Origin: Marasmius tenuissimus
Lineage: Eukaryota > Basidiomycota > Agaricomycetes > Agaricales > Marasmiaceae
Assembly (NCBI GenBank): GCA_029532415.1
Contig: JAQOTA010000006.1
Location: 1-64,000, forward strand
Reading direction: 5' to 3'
Length of the DNA: 64,000 nt
A model generated the notes under the pieces. It worked only from the letters and a program-made list of their open reading frames with translations. It did no database searches and had not been told where the DNA came from. Positions 47,572 to 59,798 of this stretch are shown here, one piece after another (the first letter of the stretch is position 1; each line of letters starts with the position of its first letter). A program made the position numbers and the translations under genes.

Positions 47572-48850
47572 CTATGTTTGCTTGGCTTTACTTCTTATGT
47601 ATTGCGCTAGTGAAGAAAAAAAGGAATCAGAACCAGAACAAGCCCAATCAAAGAATCATGAAGCACATACCAGAGACCATAGCGTGATCACGCTCATAAG
47701 GTTCCAGAGGAACCTGTTCCAACGGTTTAAACCTGTTGGCGGAGAGTTTCTGGACTTCACTAGCAAAGATGACTTCGGGCGCTGATGTAGAGTCGATACA
47801 GCTGGCTTTTATGGAGATGACGATGTGGCCGCCGTCCTTGAGGAAGTGTTCGGCGTTGAGGATGATGATACGGGCTTGATCTGGTTGAGCGACGTCGGCG
47901 AAGATGACGTCGACTTGGGAGAGAAGCATTCGGTATTTTTGAGGGAGACGGGCGTCTTCGACGATGGCTGGAGAGGTGTATGTGAGAAAGACGCGGAAAT
48001 TGTTGGGAGAGAGAACGTACGGATGACATTCGTTCGCTTCTTGGCCATGTTTATAAGGTCACGACCTGACCGTAGAGAGAATTCGACTGCGTAGACGACT
48101 CCTTCCTGCAAAAGACCAGTCAGATGTTGAGATGAAAAAAAAAGAAAGGAAGGGACATACAGGTCCAACAATGTCAGCTACATGACTGACACTCGTTCCG
48201 CTAGCAGCACCAAGATAAAGAACCTTCTTCCCCGGTGCGATGAAGATATTATCCAAACCACCGAGAACACCAGCAGCCAGTTTACTCCGGAAAGGATTCC
48301 AAACTCTGTACTCGATCTTCGTCCCATCCACACCACCTTCAACGCTTATCCGTTTCTCACCGTAGACAGATTCTCCAGGGACAAGGTTCTTCGTGACCAG
48401 CATCTGTTCCTTTCCACGAGCGATGAAAATTCCAGGATGTCTGTGAGGCTCAACGACGACGTTCGAACCGCCTTTAGCTCCTCCCCTGGCTCCTCCACGT
48501 CCACCACGGCCTCCTCCTCCTCTACCACCACCACCACGACCGCCAGGTGCTCCGCGGCCTCCACCTCGACCACGTCCAGCGACACCACCTACGAGAGAGA
48601 GGAAAAGACGATAAATATAAGAGAAAATCAAAACAAGTTGCAAGATAAAACATACCTCGTCCTCCACCTCTTCCGCCACCTCGTCCTCCTCTGTCACCAC
48701 CTCCAAATCCACCTCTCCCACCACCACGTCCACCACCACGACCGCCTCCAAATCCGCCTCGGCCTCCAGAAGCACCTGCGGAAGGGGGGAAAACGGGAAT
48801 TAGTACACCTTGGAGATTGGTACAGACGATTGTGACGCACCGAATGCCAT
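47572..48850 (-). CDS. NOP1: Fibrillarin, box C/D snoRNP 2'-O-methyltransferase
   Basis: The start ATG 48850 begins a short exon (MAF, then G split). Two exons rich in Arg-Gly-Gly form the GAR domain (repeated GGRGG). The methyltransferase part starts near [17 protein letters not shown], continues [20 protein letters not shown] and [20 protein letters not shown], and carries the SAM-binding strand [19 protein letters not shown], then [20 protein letters not shown] and [15 protein letters not shown]. The catalytic-fold strand [14 protein letters not shown] follows. A last tiny exon ([11 protein letters not shown]) ends at 47572. The protein 2'-O-methylates pre-rRNA in the nucleolus. Introns split the GAR domain, the SAM domain (twice) and the last codons, all with good GT..AG ends. 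It is full length compared with other fibrillarins. Confidence 0.93.
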
Positions 48851-50004
48851 TTTTTTATGCCCGTACGATTAGAAAGGAATGTAGAAGGTAGGTGCGGGGG
48901 GCGGGCCTCAAGTTTTCACGTCGCGGTCGATGTTGGAGGGACAGTATTTTTTTTTGTGTGGGAAAGAAATGATCAGGAAGGACAAATAGGTGACCACACC
49001 GATAAGGGGGTTATCTAATCTTGGGGTTTCCCGATTCGGATTTGTAGGCGCGTTGTTCGTCAGTTTCCTTCTGTCAACTTTTCGACCGGTTACCGATCTT
49101 GCTCGACACTGGAACCTCACGCTCCCGTTTCTCTTCCCCGGGCCTTGGTCTTGCAATTGTGCTTCTGATGCTACGCCATCCTCAAATCCTCTGAATCATT
49201 CAGGTCCAACGTAACTCGCCTTGAGCTTGAGTGTGCTCCTAGTTCTCGAGTGAAGTTCTCGGCGCTGTTGGTCCCATCTCATTGGCAATTTTCAAGACTG
49301 CGATATTTGGTCTTTGGGACTCCGTTGGGTACTCTTGGTGCCAAACAATTCGCTCAGTTTTGGAGCCTTTTGTCTGGTCAGCGTGCGAGATGCCACTAGA
49401 CCCTGTCGACGGTCGTCAAACTTCATTTTATCCCATATTTCCTGTCTCCATCGGTGCGCCCTTCGTTTTGTTTCCAAGATGGCATCCGTGGAGCTCTCTT
49501 TCATCGTTCCGACTCCCCGGCGTTATGTAGATATCATCTGGTATCGGGCTGTAGCCTAGCGCTCCAGACGGTACCCGGATTCCATTTATTTGGAAGAGGG
49601 CCCATTCCCTCTTTGTATGAGTCTGTCCCAAAGGGTACGATTCTAGCCGTCTTCGAGGTGGTGAGCTTCTCTTGATGTTTTACACCGTGCTCCTGGCAAT
49701 CACTCCTACAAAAAGTTGCTTCTTTTGGTGGGTATATTCTGTCTGCTCAAGAGGATCAGTCCGGCATGCGTTGGGCATCTTGAACTCGATTTCCTTCGCC
49801 GTGAATTTCCTTGCTATGTGGATCACGAACCTTCAATTGTAATTCATGTGCTGCTATGTATATCGGGCCATAGTACTAAGCCACTTTAGGTTATGTTTAA
49901 CACTCGAATCAACGCGCGTGGGACCTCATGCACATGACTTCAGGTTTGATAGATAACATTTTGAATGGACGATTGATCATAGGACCGCTCTGTTCTGTCC
50001 CTCC
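48851..50004. other. Intergenic stretch between divergent fibrillarin and membrane-protein genes
   Basis: It must hold both promoters. Frames at about 49282-49680 (both strands) are open by chance as far as I can tell; no domain or splice pattern is convincing. Confidence 0.35.
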
Positions 50005-53000
50005 ATGATCGTTACTCTTCTTCAGAAAATGCTGTTATATCTAAAGAGGGCTCTGCTAAGGAACCCTCTTCTTACAGCATGCCGAAGACTCATCTGGCTA
50101 CTTTGGTCGTTTATAACGCGTCAGATTAGAAAGGCAAGGAAAGGTTTGAAGAAGGATCGGGACGTGAGAACGGATCGGGATAGAGAACGCGGGGAATCGT
50201 TGGGACTCCGAAGCAATACTCAACCTGACCTCGACCCAATACTTTCTCTCTCCAGCCTCAGCTCCGGGATCATTTGCGCCAGTGAAACCCCCTATGGTCT
50301 CCATCCATATGCGTACAACAATCCACAGGCAACCATCTCATCACATGAATTGGGACCTTCGACTTCAACGACTTTTCACGACAAATTCGACGACAAGAAC
50401 ACATCTTACCCTCGCATCTCTCATCCTACGACGTCAGGCCAAGCTCTTGGAACCGTGAACAAAGCGACCGCCAGTTCTGCCGCGTCGGTCTCCAGGCTTT
50501 CAGTGAGCGAATCCCAGCATCGTGGCCGGGAAGAAACAGCCTCACGGGTCAGCTCAGCTGCGTCGCATGGTTCAAGCAGTTTGCAGCCTGCGGTAGCTGA
50601 GGTGACCCGCGATGAAAGCCCCTTGGGATCGCGTCACGGTTCACGTCTCAGCCTCGCGGCGGATGCGAAGCCGCTCGAAGAAGATCAGGTGTCAGTCCTG
50701 GATTCACATGAGTCAATATCAGGGTATGATACCATCAAACCTATTGAGAGGGTTTCGGTTGGAGATTTGGAAGGTACCACTATGGGTCAGAGGAAGCTGT
50801 ATTTTGAAACAAAGAACCTCAGTGAGGTGTATAGCGATTTCTTTCCTATGGCCCCGGAGATCTATTACAGGTATTACAAGGACGATTACATGTGCGTACG
50901 CCTTTCTTTAGCGGGTCGTGGCAAGTAATGATTGTCTTCACCAGAGAGCCTTTGAGCACAACGTTCGAGCTTGCGCCAATGACTACAAGGTTTCAAACGT
51001 GAGCACACTTCCTCCCCCCATTGCCTTTCCAGTACGTATGATTTCATCGCAGGAAGCATCTCGCGAAGGGCTGGAGAGAGTTTCTTCACCCCGAAGGTGC
51101 TCGTTACTTTCTTTACGAGCCGAAGGTAGGTGATCAAATTGCGTTCTTCATTGTCAAGTCGCAATCCTCAACTTGACCTAGAGGATTTACACTGATGCCG
51201 ACATCTACAATCCTAACATTCTCCGCCATGCCGTGAGGCTAATCAATGAATTTGACGAATATACTCGAACTCGGGACATCGCACTACCGAATACCATGAA
51301 TCTCACGCTGGACATGTTCTATGAAGAGGAAGATGATAGCTGCCCTTGCCGATACTACATCGCAGATCACGCATCAAGAGCTGTTTTTTGGTTGGACAAA
51401 TTTGACGCAGAACAGATGGACGTGTGGTCGGAGGTGACGGGTGTTACGGAGATGACGCATATCCGTAGGTATCTCTCTTTTTCCATGATCGGTGGGTGCT
51501 CAATCTTGTCTTTCAGGCCATGCGATTGAAGCGCAATATTGGTAGGTGTCTTACTTGCTTGCTTGCGCGGGTGACGGGTGGAATGCTTACCGCAGGGGAC
51601 CCTGTAGGTACCACTGCCAACTGTTCCCCGACTCTTATAAGCTTGAATTGACGGCCGTAGACGAGTTACGGGACATACTAATCTACTGGATGGGAGGTCC
51701 GTTGTCCCATTCTCTTCTCTGTTGGGGTCTGGTTCCGGACCTGACTACATACACTGACAGATATCCTGACGTCGATAAGTAGCACGATCCCGTACGCTAT
51801 AGAGGAGTTGCAGCTGATGCTTACCTTGACCAACAATCTGCGAAGTATGTTACTCTTTTGTCGCGTTCTTTCCACCCTCTTTCTTGACATGGCTCTCCGT
51901 CTTAGAAAACGTAGAAAGTTGGCGAGGCGTGGCTGCTTTTGGTATGTTCGGTTGAATATTCCATCTTCCATTGCCGAGCCTGATTTCCTTGACTAGCCAG
52001 AATAATGCATATATTCGGTACGCTAACCTTCCTTCCCTCACTCGATCTCAAATTAATCGCGTTCTACTCTACCTATAGCACGTCAAAGATTTCTAGACTT
52101 TCACGGTCAAGCCGCCGTCCGTCTCGACCGAAACAAATCCATACACAGACCCACCGACCAGTCCCAGCCACGTTCATGGTTACTGGGGTGTCTATCTCCA
52201 GTCATGTTTTCCGCGCCCGATACGCACCTTCGGGAGCTAGGCAAGATCTGGGTAGATCGGTGTATACACAAAGCGGCATGGAATATGTTCATTTCGAACA
52301 TGAACTCGGAGTGGCGGGAGTTGATTCTGTTTGTAAGTTGGTTTCGACTTTCTGGTTTTGTATTATTTAATGTGATTTTCCTACTAGGCAATTGTGTTAC
52401 TCAACGCGAACGTAGCGTTCTTGACCATCCAGTCCGTCGATGAGGCGACTAACAATGCGAATCGGTCACCTGCTCAGGTACTAAGCTTCCTCTCGGCAGG
52501 GATGAGTATCGGTAGTATCATCAACGGTTTGATGCTTACTCGTACAAACAAGGTCAAGCATAAAGAAGGAGCGACTGACGCAGTGTGTTCATACGTTGAT
52601 TGAGTCCACCACGAAATGTGCTGACAGAGGATTGTTTAGGCTATATTCTTGAACTCGTTTGACGCAGAACGGTTGGGTTTAGAGACACTTGCGACCTTGT
52701 ACTCTGCGCCCTACGCATTGTTTATGTGGGGGTAAGTCGTTGACCGTCTGAGCCGTTCCACCCTATCTCTGAGCTCTCCGAAAGCGTGCTCTTCTTTCTA
52801 GCCGCATTCTCCTTCTTCTGCCTCAACGACGCCGCCCTCTCCGTCCGCCTAATTGTTTCAGGCGCATGGATAGTCATCGCCTTCCTCGTTGTCTGGTGCA
52901 TCTTCACCCTCTCATCCTGGGATAGCCGATTTAGCGCCCAAAATCGGTCCGCATGGGACCGAGTCATTGTAGCCATTAAAAACACGTTCAAAAAGACGGT

Positions 53001-53232
53001 CGACGCGATGAAGAACAAGATGATTGCGATGAGGATTAGGGAGCCAGAGCCTGAGACACCAGTGCGGAGACTGAGGAGCTCGCCAGTGAGGAGGATCAGT
53101 GAGATGTGGAGGAAGGCGTCGAGGGGTGCGACGATATTTAGTGCGGTCAGTACGTTGGTCAGTGGGAGTAGGGGCGGGAGCAGGAGGGTGACGGAGGAGG
53201 TTGAGATTAGGTCAGTGGCTGAGGCAGCCTGA
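50005..53232 (+). CDS. Polytopic membrane protein with a WW-like motif, uncharacterised mushroom family
   Basis: A large first exon (50005-50891) begins MIVTLLQKMLLYLKRALL and continues with a disordered Ser/Arg-rich segment. Spliced short exons follow: EPLSTTFELAPMTTR, then KHLAKGWREFLHPEGARYF (a WW-like W..P/Y pattern), RIYTDADIYNPNILRHAVRL, FYEEEDDSCPCRYYIADHAS, HAIEAQYWYHCQLFPDSYKL. The C-terminal part holds about four transmembrane segments (AIVLLNANVAFLTIQSV; VLSFLSAGMSIGSIINGLML; VLFFLAAFSFFCLND; IVSGAWIVIAFLVVWCIF) and a basic tail ending at 53232. I know this layout from many Agaricomycete hypothetical proteins, but no function. Phases were checked for the first exons only. Confidence 0.7.
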
Positions 53233-54381
53233 GGGGCCGTGGGCGACGGTGTGAGTTTCAAATGTCATTTTTCGCGTGCGTCGACCACTATTCGTCGTAT
53301 CCGTTTGCATTGTTACCCTAAGTAGCTACAAGATGTTCATTGTATTCAATTGTCTTGACTCATTTGGTGTACGTTATGCTGAGTTCATGACCTTTCGGTG
53401 CTCAAAGACGGCCAGACACAAGTTCGAGGTGCCTAATTTTGGGGCCTGAGGACAAGTGAGATGCTGAGGGCAACGACGTTCAGTTTGTTGACTTTGGCGG
53501 CGGGAGGTAGGAGCGTAAATAGACGGGTGACAACGGGATTGAACGCCTCACGCAAAAGTTCATGCGAGTATATACTGTCGATAATACATGGGATGCGGTT
53601 GAACTGACCGTGCCTTCTGCAGTGTTCACTGTAGTTCCAGCGGCTGTCAGTAATCCTCTTCTTTCCAAGTCGCTTGAAGTCTGCCCGGCGAGGTTATACT
53701 TCCCTCGGTCCACTGAAGTACGAGTGCATCACTTTTCGTTAGGTCGTGCGTTGTCGAAAGCATTATTGACTTCAAAGCTCATACAAGCTTCGAGATAGAT
53801 AGTGCATATGCTAAGTGTCCTCGCTACTACAATCTCTGGGTACTGGAGCATTTACTCAGTACTCAACGCACGCCAACTATGCCAATGAAAGCGAATATAG
53901 CATGTATACCTTCGCTCCAAGGTGTGCTGGTCGGCACAGACGGAGTCATGTTCAACAGAAGCGAATTGCAACCCGTGTACATCCTGATGAATCGTGGTCA
54001 CGTACATATGGAACAAGATTAGAATTTCAACGGGAGTGGTATGTAGTTGGGAACGAAGGGTGGAGGAGCTCGATCCCAAGGATCAAGATCAAGTCCGACC
54101 CATCCGCCTACTTCAACCGGGTGGCTGTGATGGGAGAAAGCCAAAAAGGGCCTCAACAGAGACCAATTTCCGATGATGTATACCATGTGGTACCTCCTGG
54201 TACTTCTGGCTTCCCAGACTATGATACGATGATGTTGGTAGTCGGTAGTTGCCGGTGCGCAACGTCGGCGGTCCCGGCGGCGCCGCTGTCCCTGCGTATG
54301 TTTAGGACTTTGGTATCGAGAGTGGGCTATACGAGCATTAAAGCGGTATAGATGTGGTTAGGCACTCGAATCGCACTCCGA
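53233..54381. other. Gene-poor stretch with a possible gene relic
   Basis: A plus-strand frame at 53815-54351 and another from about 53823 to 54023 (VLVGTDGVMFNRSELQPVYI) look mildly protein-like, but they overlap in different frames and match nothing I recognise. They may be a decayed gene. Confidence 0.3.
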
Positions 54382-57080
54382 CTACACCGGAAATACATCG
54401 TTCACTTGCGCTTCCAGAACTCGAGCTTCTTGGATGAAATCGTTCGGGAAAGTCTGAAGAGCAAGTTTGTCAGTTGCGTCCTTGATTTTGGGCTGGGGTA
54501 ATTGGACCTTTATCCACTTGAATAATCTTGTCCTTTGCTGCCGTCTCCAGTCAGAGGTGGTCTCCAGAAATGAGCAGCCCTTCGCGAGTTCGAAAAGGAA
54601 CCGACACCGGACAAGTAGCTCTGGCTCGAGACGGCAATGTTGGAGAAGCGATGAATCCACCAGGTTCCCAAAACTACCGTGCAAATCGATCTTCATACCG
54701 TCGTCTGGGGTGGAACTCGCTAAGGCAATTGCCTCGAAATCAGAGATGAAAGCATCAACGAGATCCTTGCAAGCCTCCTGATATGCAAGGTGATCTGGAT
54801 AATCAGATTCCCTCCCCTTGGGAAGGTCACAGTGACAGTCTTTGAGGCGAAACACAGGCGGGGACAGCGTCGGTTCGGAGTCTACTTGGCTGGTGAGCCG
54901 AGTCCACCATTTGCAGCCTGCAGCGTAGAGGACAACCTGGCGTTGGTGTACCGTTATCGTGTCGCCCTGAGCTGGCATATCTGGAGATCGTTCGAGGTGG
55001 AAGTGTTTGGGGCGCTCTCGAAACTTGGCCCTGGTATGTCGGTAGTTCTCGTCATAGGGACTCTGACCAGGCTTGACCCTGCCTTCAGGTTCCTAACAGT
55101 GATGTAACGATTTGTAAGTTTGAGTAGATGGCCAAAGGAAAAGATATCAGATGCTAACTTACGTATCTTCCTATCCACAACACTAAGTCCCTGAATATCT
55201 GATCCCAATCCGGACAACTCCTCCTCATAGCCATTGATGCGAATGTCAGCCCAGGCCATGGTTGGGCCTGCCGACGAGCGAGTTGTCTACACAATAACAC
55301 AGAGGAGATGTTGGCATTTCGGAGACCGGCCAACAATGCAGAAGTTGGCTTGGGGAGTGATGTACAGAAGTGACTCCATTGCGTAAAGACGCCAGTGGTA
55401 CTCTTGAGATAGAGCTGGTCGAGACTGTTAATATGAAGGAGCATGAGTAACCGTTGTATCCTGTGATTAATGGTCTCGTACCTGTACGTCGGCACCCTAC
55501 TGGTCGAAACATTTTGGAGCCACTGCTGTGCGACAAGGTGCTTTTGAGCGGAGAGATCGATGTGAAAATTGCGTGACCTATCGCGATCCAGCAAGTATTC
55601 CCTGAACGAATTGTGATAGACGCGTATTTCATCTGACAATCCATTGATGTCCAATACCGAGTACATTGCTCTCAACGTCAATGTGACTTCTCCTTTGGGC
55701 AGGCCAAATAGTAATTCAATGCATGCCGGGGATGGTGGAAGGTGAGGCTGGAGTACGAGTATAGCCGCAAGAATGGGAAGGACTTTCTCATAATCGGGAT
55801 TGCAGCCAAGTATAACGTCGTACAGTGCATCAAGCTCGCGGTACGGCGACACTCCCTGTCGGCGGCTTGGAGTGCTTTGAAGAATAATGCGCAGCTGATT
55901 CACGGGATGAGAGTATGCAAGCATGATAAACTTGATGACGGTCATGGCATAGACAAACTGGCCACAGGTCCTCTGAACCAAAGCTTCGAGGTCGTCTGCT
56001 GAGGGCCAGGGGGAGGGAAACTCTACTTGGCCATACCTGGCACTTGTGGCAATCTCCTGGAAGTGGTGACGGTAGAAGCGCATTATGTCTTCGTCGGGGT
56101 GAAATGAAGCGTCCAGGAAGACAATCTTGGAGAGTTCGCGGAGAGGCCTGGCGGTAAACGCTTCCCGAATCCAGGATTCCGGACGGCTACAGATCAGGAA
56201 TCGCAATGGAATGTGAGGATGTTCTCGGAATGCCGACGAAATGGTGTCGATGATGCGTAACTGTGTCATCTCATCGCTGCATTCGTCCAAGCCATCTATG
56301 ATGACCAGTTTTGGGTCTTTCCGCGCAGTTGGGACTCTAGCCGCAAGTGACCCCGCCATGCGTTTCCACAGTGGTTTTGTTTGTACCAGGGGCTGCACAA
56401 CGAGCTCTCTGAATTGCCTCTCTAACTGAGCTTCCAGTATTGTTGGATCACTCGAAATGATTTTGTTGATGGAAGCTCGGCGAGAGGGAGTCTTCACAAC
56501 AAGACCATGCGAAATGGTCAGCACGAGGGCTGAGGGGTTGTTACGTCTGGGGTCGGATCGAATAAAGAAAAAGGATGATATGAGGTCGTTCCTTGTATCC
56601 AGGTTTTCTGCCACGGTCATTGCGATCGCCGACTTTCCAACACCCACAGCTCCCGCAAGCCAGCATATAGGCTCTCCTTTACCTAGCTTCAGCCAGTCAC
56701 AGATGGTCCCAATAGCTCCCTCACGAGTTCCCGGGAGACATCCTTGTCCAAATTGTTGCTCCGCAGTATGAGACGCTCCAACACCTACAACCGCGTTCCA
56801 TAGGTTGTCGTGTTCGACGACATTCATGCGGCGTGCCACAACTCTACTGTGCGCTGTAGATCAAGTTCAAGGTTGAGAGGTCTGATTAAAGAAAGGAGGA
56901 AAATAGCAACTCACGATCTCTGACATCCCTTGTTGTGGTGAAGTTCCTCACGAATATCCGACCCACGTTGACCACGTCTCTCGCAACAACTTGGTTTTCC
57001 CCAAGATTAATAAACGAGCTGATTGTGTTGTAATTCGTCTGCGTCCCCGACCCAGTATTTGTGTTCTGTGTGGCAGACAT
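54382..57080 (-). CDS. NACHT-type STAND NTPase
   Basis: Three exons, 57080-56915, 56853-55163 and 55092-54382, keep phase for 855 residues. The first 60 residues are Asn/Thr-rich (MSATQNTNTGSG; INLGENQVVARDVVNVG), like N-termini of fungal NACHT proteins. GCLPGTREGAIGTICDWL leads into Walker A GAVGVGKS (about 123-130) and Walker B LVIIDGLDEC (about 238-247), then RFLICSRPESWI and a helical region with YHNSFREYLLD. The 236-residue last exon is unlike ankyrin, WD40 or TPR repeats. STAND NTPases act as signalling switches, and in fungi some work in heterokaryon incompatibility. That role is not shown here. The start ATG follows a run without another in-frame ATG. Confidence 0.8.
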
Positions 57081-58890
57081 CTTCTTCACATCTTCATAAC
57101 AGCTTGCTCTTCCCGGTGTCACTGGAGTTCGAGTCAGAACGGTGTGAGTGAACTTTTGAATGTGAAGCGCATGATGGTGGGCTTTTTCGGTGCGTTCCTG
57201 ATTACCTAAACTCTGTTTGTCGTATTGCGTGCTGTATTACAGTTGCCATCCATAGTAATTATACTTAGGTAGATTTTGCTTTTTTCTTCTCATTGCACAC
57301 ATAGTGGACGTCAAAAGCCTAGAGCAGACCTGGGAAGATGTTGTGCTATGAAGCTGCATATGGGAGCTATGCATTCTTAACTACCTGGCCCCGTCCTCGC
57401 CTGGAGCCTGTGGGTTACGAGGCTTTAAAAGACTGGTGTTGTGATGAATGACCATTACGGATGAGTATACAATATGCATATATCTATAATGTGTGTAAAA
57501 TTGGTAGCGAGATACAGACATAAGGACCGATATGGGCGACTCACAACAGGCACCTACTTGTCACTGCGCTTCCTCTCGCTGGCGTGGGATAAAAGGTTGG
57601 GTGAACACTGACGCGGAGACGACGGCTTCGAGGCTAATTATTATAAGTGATGTTGAAGTGATGGGGAAAGGCCATAAGTATTGTCGATGCATACATCTCG
57701 ACCACGTCCCTTGAACTTGCCTTTTCTTTTCTTGGCCCCCGATCCTCTGAGGGTATTGTATGGTGAGACGGATGAGCCGGAGCGAAAGCTCTAATGCAGC
57801 TTCAGACTTGAAGTTCTGAGCTTTGCTCGGTATTCTTCGGATGGAGAGACAAAACGGCCGTGCAGGTCGTAGGAGGGGAGTAGTGTGGCCGACATTCAAT
57901 GTTCGATTTGGGGGATCATGGGCAGAGTGCAAGGCCAAATTGCCTCAGGCGTTGTCTCTCCCCAAGTTGAAAACGTTGGAGGTCCGATGAGGCCTAGAAC
58001 TGACCCGAAAAAGAACTCTGAAGGTGCTTGTTAATCCGCTCTGGATCTTGGAGTGCACAATTATGAATTTACAGCTAGACGGATTGGTGGAGGGATGGCA
58101 CCCATTGAGCCCCCAAAGCAGATCAATGACTATATGGATGATAGTGATTTGGGTGTACGGAAGTGGGATTCGATGAGGTGGGCAGGGAAGAAGAGGTAAG
58201 TCATCAATAGCCGCCCACAAGATAACTAGAGCTGGTTCGACGCAGCGCAGGCTTTAAGGATGGCCAGAAAGCCTATAAACGTCTGTACCTCTTACAATAT
58301 CCCTTGTTTTAGCCCTCTTTTACCATGATCATGATGTGCATCTGCAAGCTTTTCCAGTATTCGACAGCCACCTGAGTCAAGCTAGAGTTGTGGCACTTGA
58401 GGGCCTTGTGTAGATCCTTTATTTGAGCCAAGCGTTGGGAGGAATAGTCGGCGGATGAAATTGCACCACATCTGTAGCCTCACAGCGGGGGTCAACACAG
58501 GAATCATGTGCAGACCCGCCATCCTCAACGTCGGGTATTCTCTTCGCTATTTTTATAAAAGTGTCTCGGTGGTGACCGTTTCCTCAAGCCATGCCTCTCC
58601 TGTTCTGTACAACCAGACGCGGGTCGTGACACTACTGTCGTCAAGCCAATTGTGTCTTGAGGTTCAGAATTACGGAAACCCTCATTGGACGTCCTACACC
58701 AGCGAAACCATGGTGACCTGCCGAGTGGCTGATGAGCCCCATCAGACGGGTCGAGAGAGCTTCAGTCTAGACTGACCTGGTCATTTCCTGAAGATGATCT
58801 ATGCTTCTGGCTGAATGAAGGAAGAATTGCAGTAACTTTGAATACCTGTAAGTCTTACAGACACTGAAATGCTATACTCAGCATGAAATA
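57081..58890. other. Gene-poor stretch upstream of the NACHT gene
   Basis: The first few hundred bases should hold the NACHT promoter. Small frames (57532-57714, 58455-58775 plus) carry no recognisable domain. Confidence 0.35.
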
Positions 58891-58914
58891 GAATGACAAG
58901 GCTCTGGGAAGATG

Positions 58915-59067
58915 GACGAGACTGATTGCAACTGTCAGACTGGTCGTGATTGTAAGATTCTGCCAGACTGATAGCTATTGTAAGATGTGGCCAGACTGAC
59001 TGAGTTGGTCAGATATCGTCAGATTGGCCAAAATGGTCAGATGCTGCCAGAGTGACACCTAGGTGTC
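58915..59067. repeat. Cluster of short CAGACTG / GTCAGA repeats ending in a 14-bp palindrome
   Basis: Within 150 bp the motifs CAGACTG (three times), GTCAGA (four times) and GCCAGA (three times) recur. The cluster ends in the palindrome GACACCTAGGTGTC at 59054-59067. This looks like the end region of a mobile element, with the broken gene at 59799-61947 downstream. A partner end at the right was not found. Confidence 0.4.
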
Positions 59068-59798
59068 CCTATCAAAGACCACAAAATAGTGGACACTGCC
59101 GGCCCGGATGTGCCAACTGTTTCGTGGTGAGGCAATGTGGTCTACCACATATCCCAATATCTCTCTAATAATTCCCCAATATCCTCATTATCTCTCCCTA
59201 GACCTCAAGACCTCCATACCATGCCGCCCTCCCGACTCTCTTCCCACCGTGCCTCATGGCCCCTTACCATTTCTGGCACACTCTGACTCAGCACTTCCTC
59301 ACCTCGCTGACAACTTTTTTCTGCTTGCCACCTTGCTCAGCGTGCAAGGTCCGGCGAAGTACTCTCTAAAGCTTGGTCTCAAATATCGAGGTACTTTGAT
59401 CAATACACCGTGATCTATCGTGTTCCTGTATTATAGCCATATTTTTATTGGATTTACAATGTCTGAAGGGTTCAATTTTGCATGGTTGAAACCGAACGTA
59501 TCAGTGAATACACCCAAGGAAAGCTTCTCAACGAGGTTAGCAAAGGCCTTGGGCTCTGAGAATGTACAGTCAACACTCAAAGGCCCCAGAAATTTATTGC
59601 TTTATGGCTCAACAGGCTGGCAAAGGGAGAAAAATTCTTGCAGTCTCATGCTCGGCGTTCCAATCCCCTCAGCCATCCCCAAGCTTGCCTGTTATTTCTC
59701 TCATCGTCGCCTCCATATGACAATACAAAAGATGTATGAATTCGCAAAATTTTATACGACAACTATGGAAAAAATACATTGGCAGTACAGAGGAACGT
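59068..59798. other. Non-coding flank of the transposon-associated pseudogene
   Basis: No recognisable gene; a 138-codon frame at 59420-59836 has no domain. Confidence 0.3.

Noticed and set aside
53815..54351. 178-codon plus-strand frame as a gene
   Set aside because: No domain, no start context, and a competing frame is equally open over the first part; left as a possible relic.
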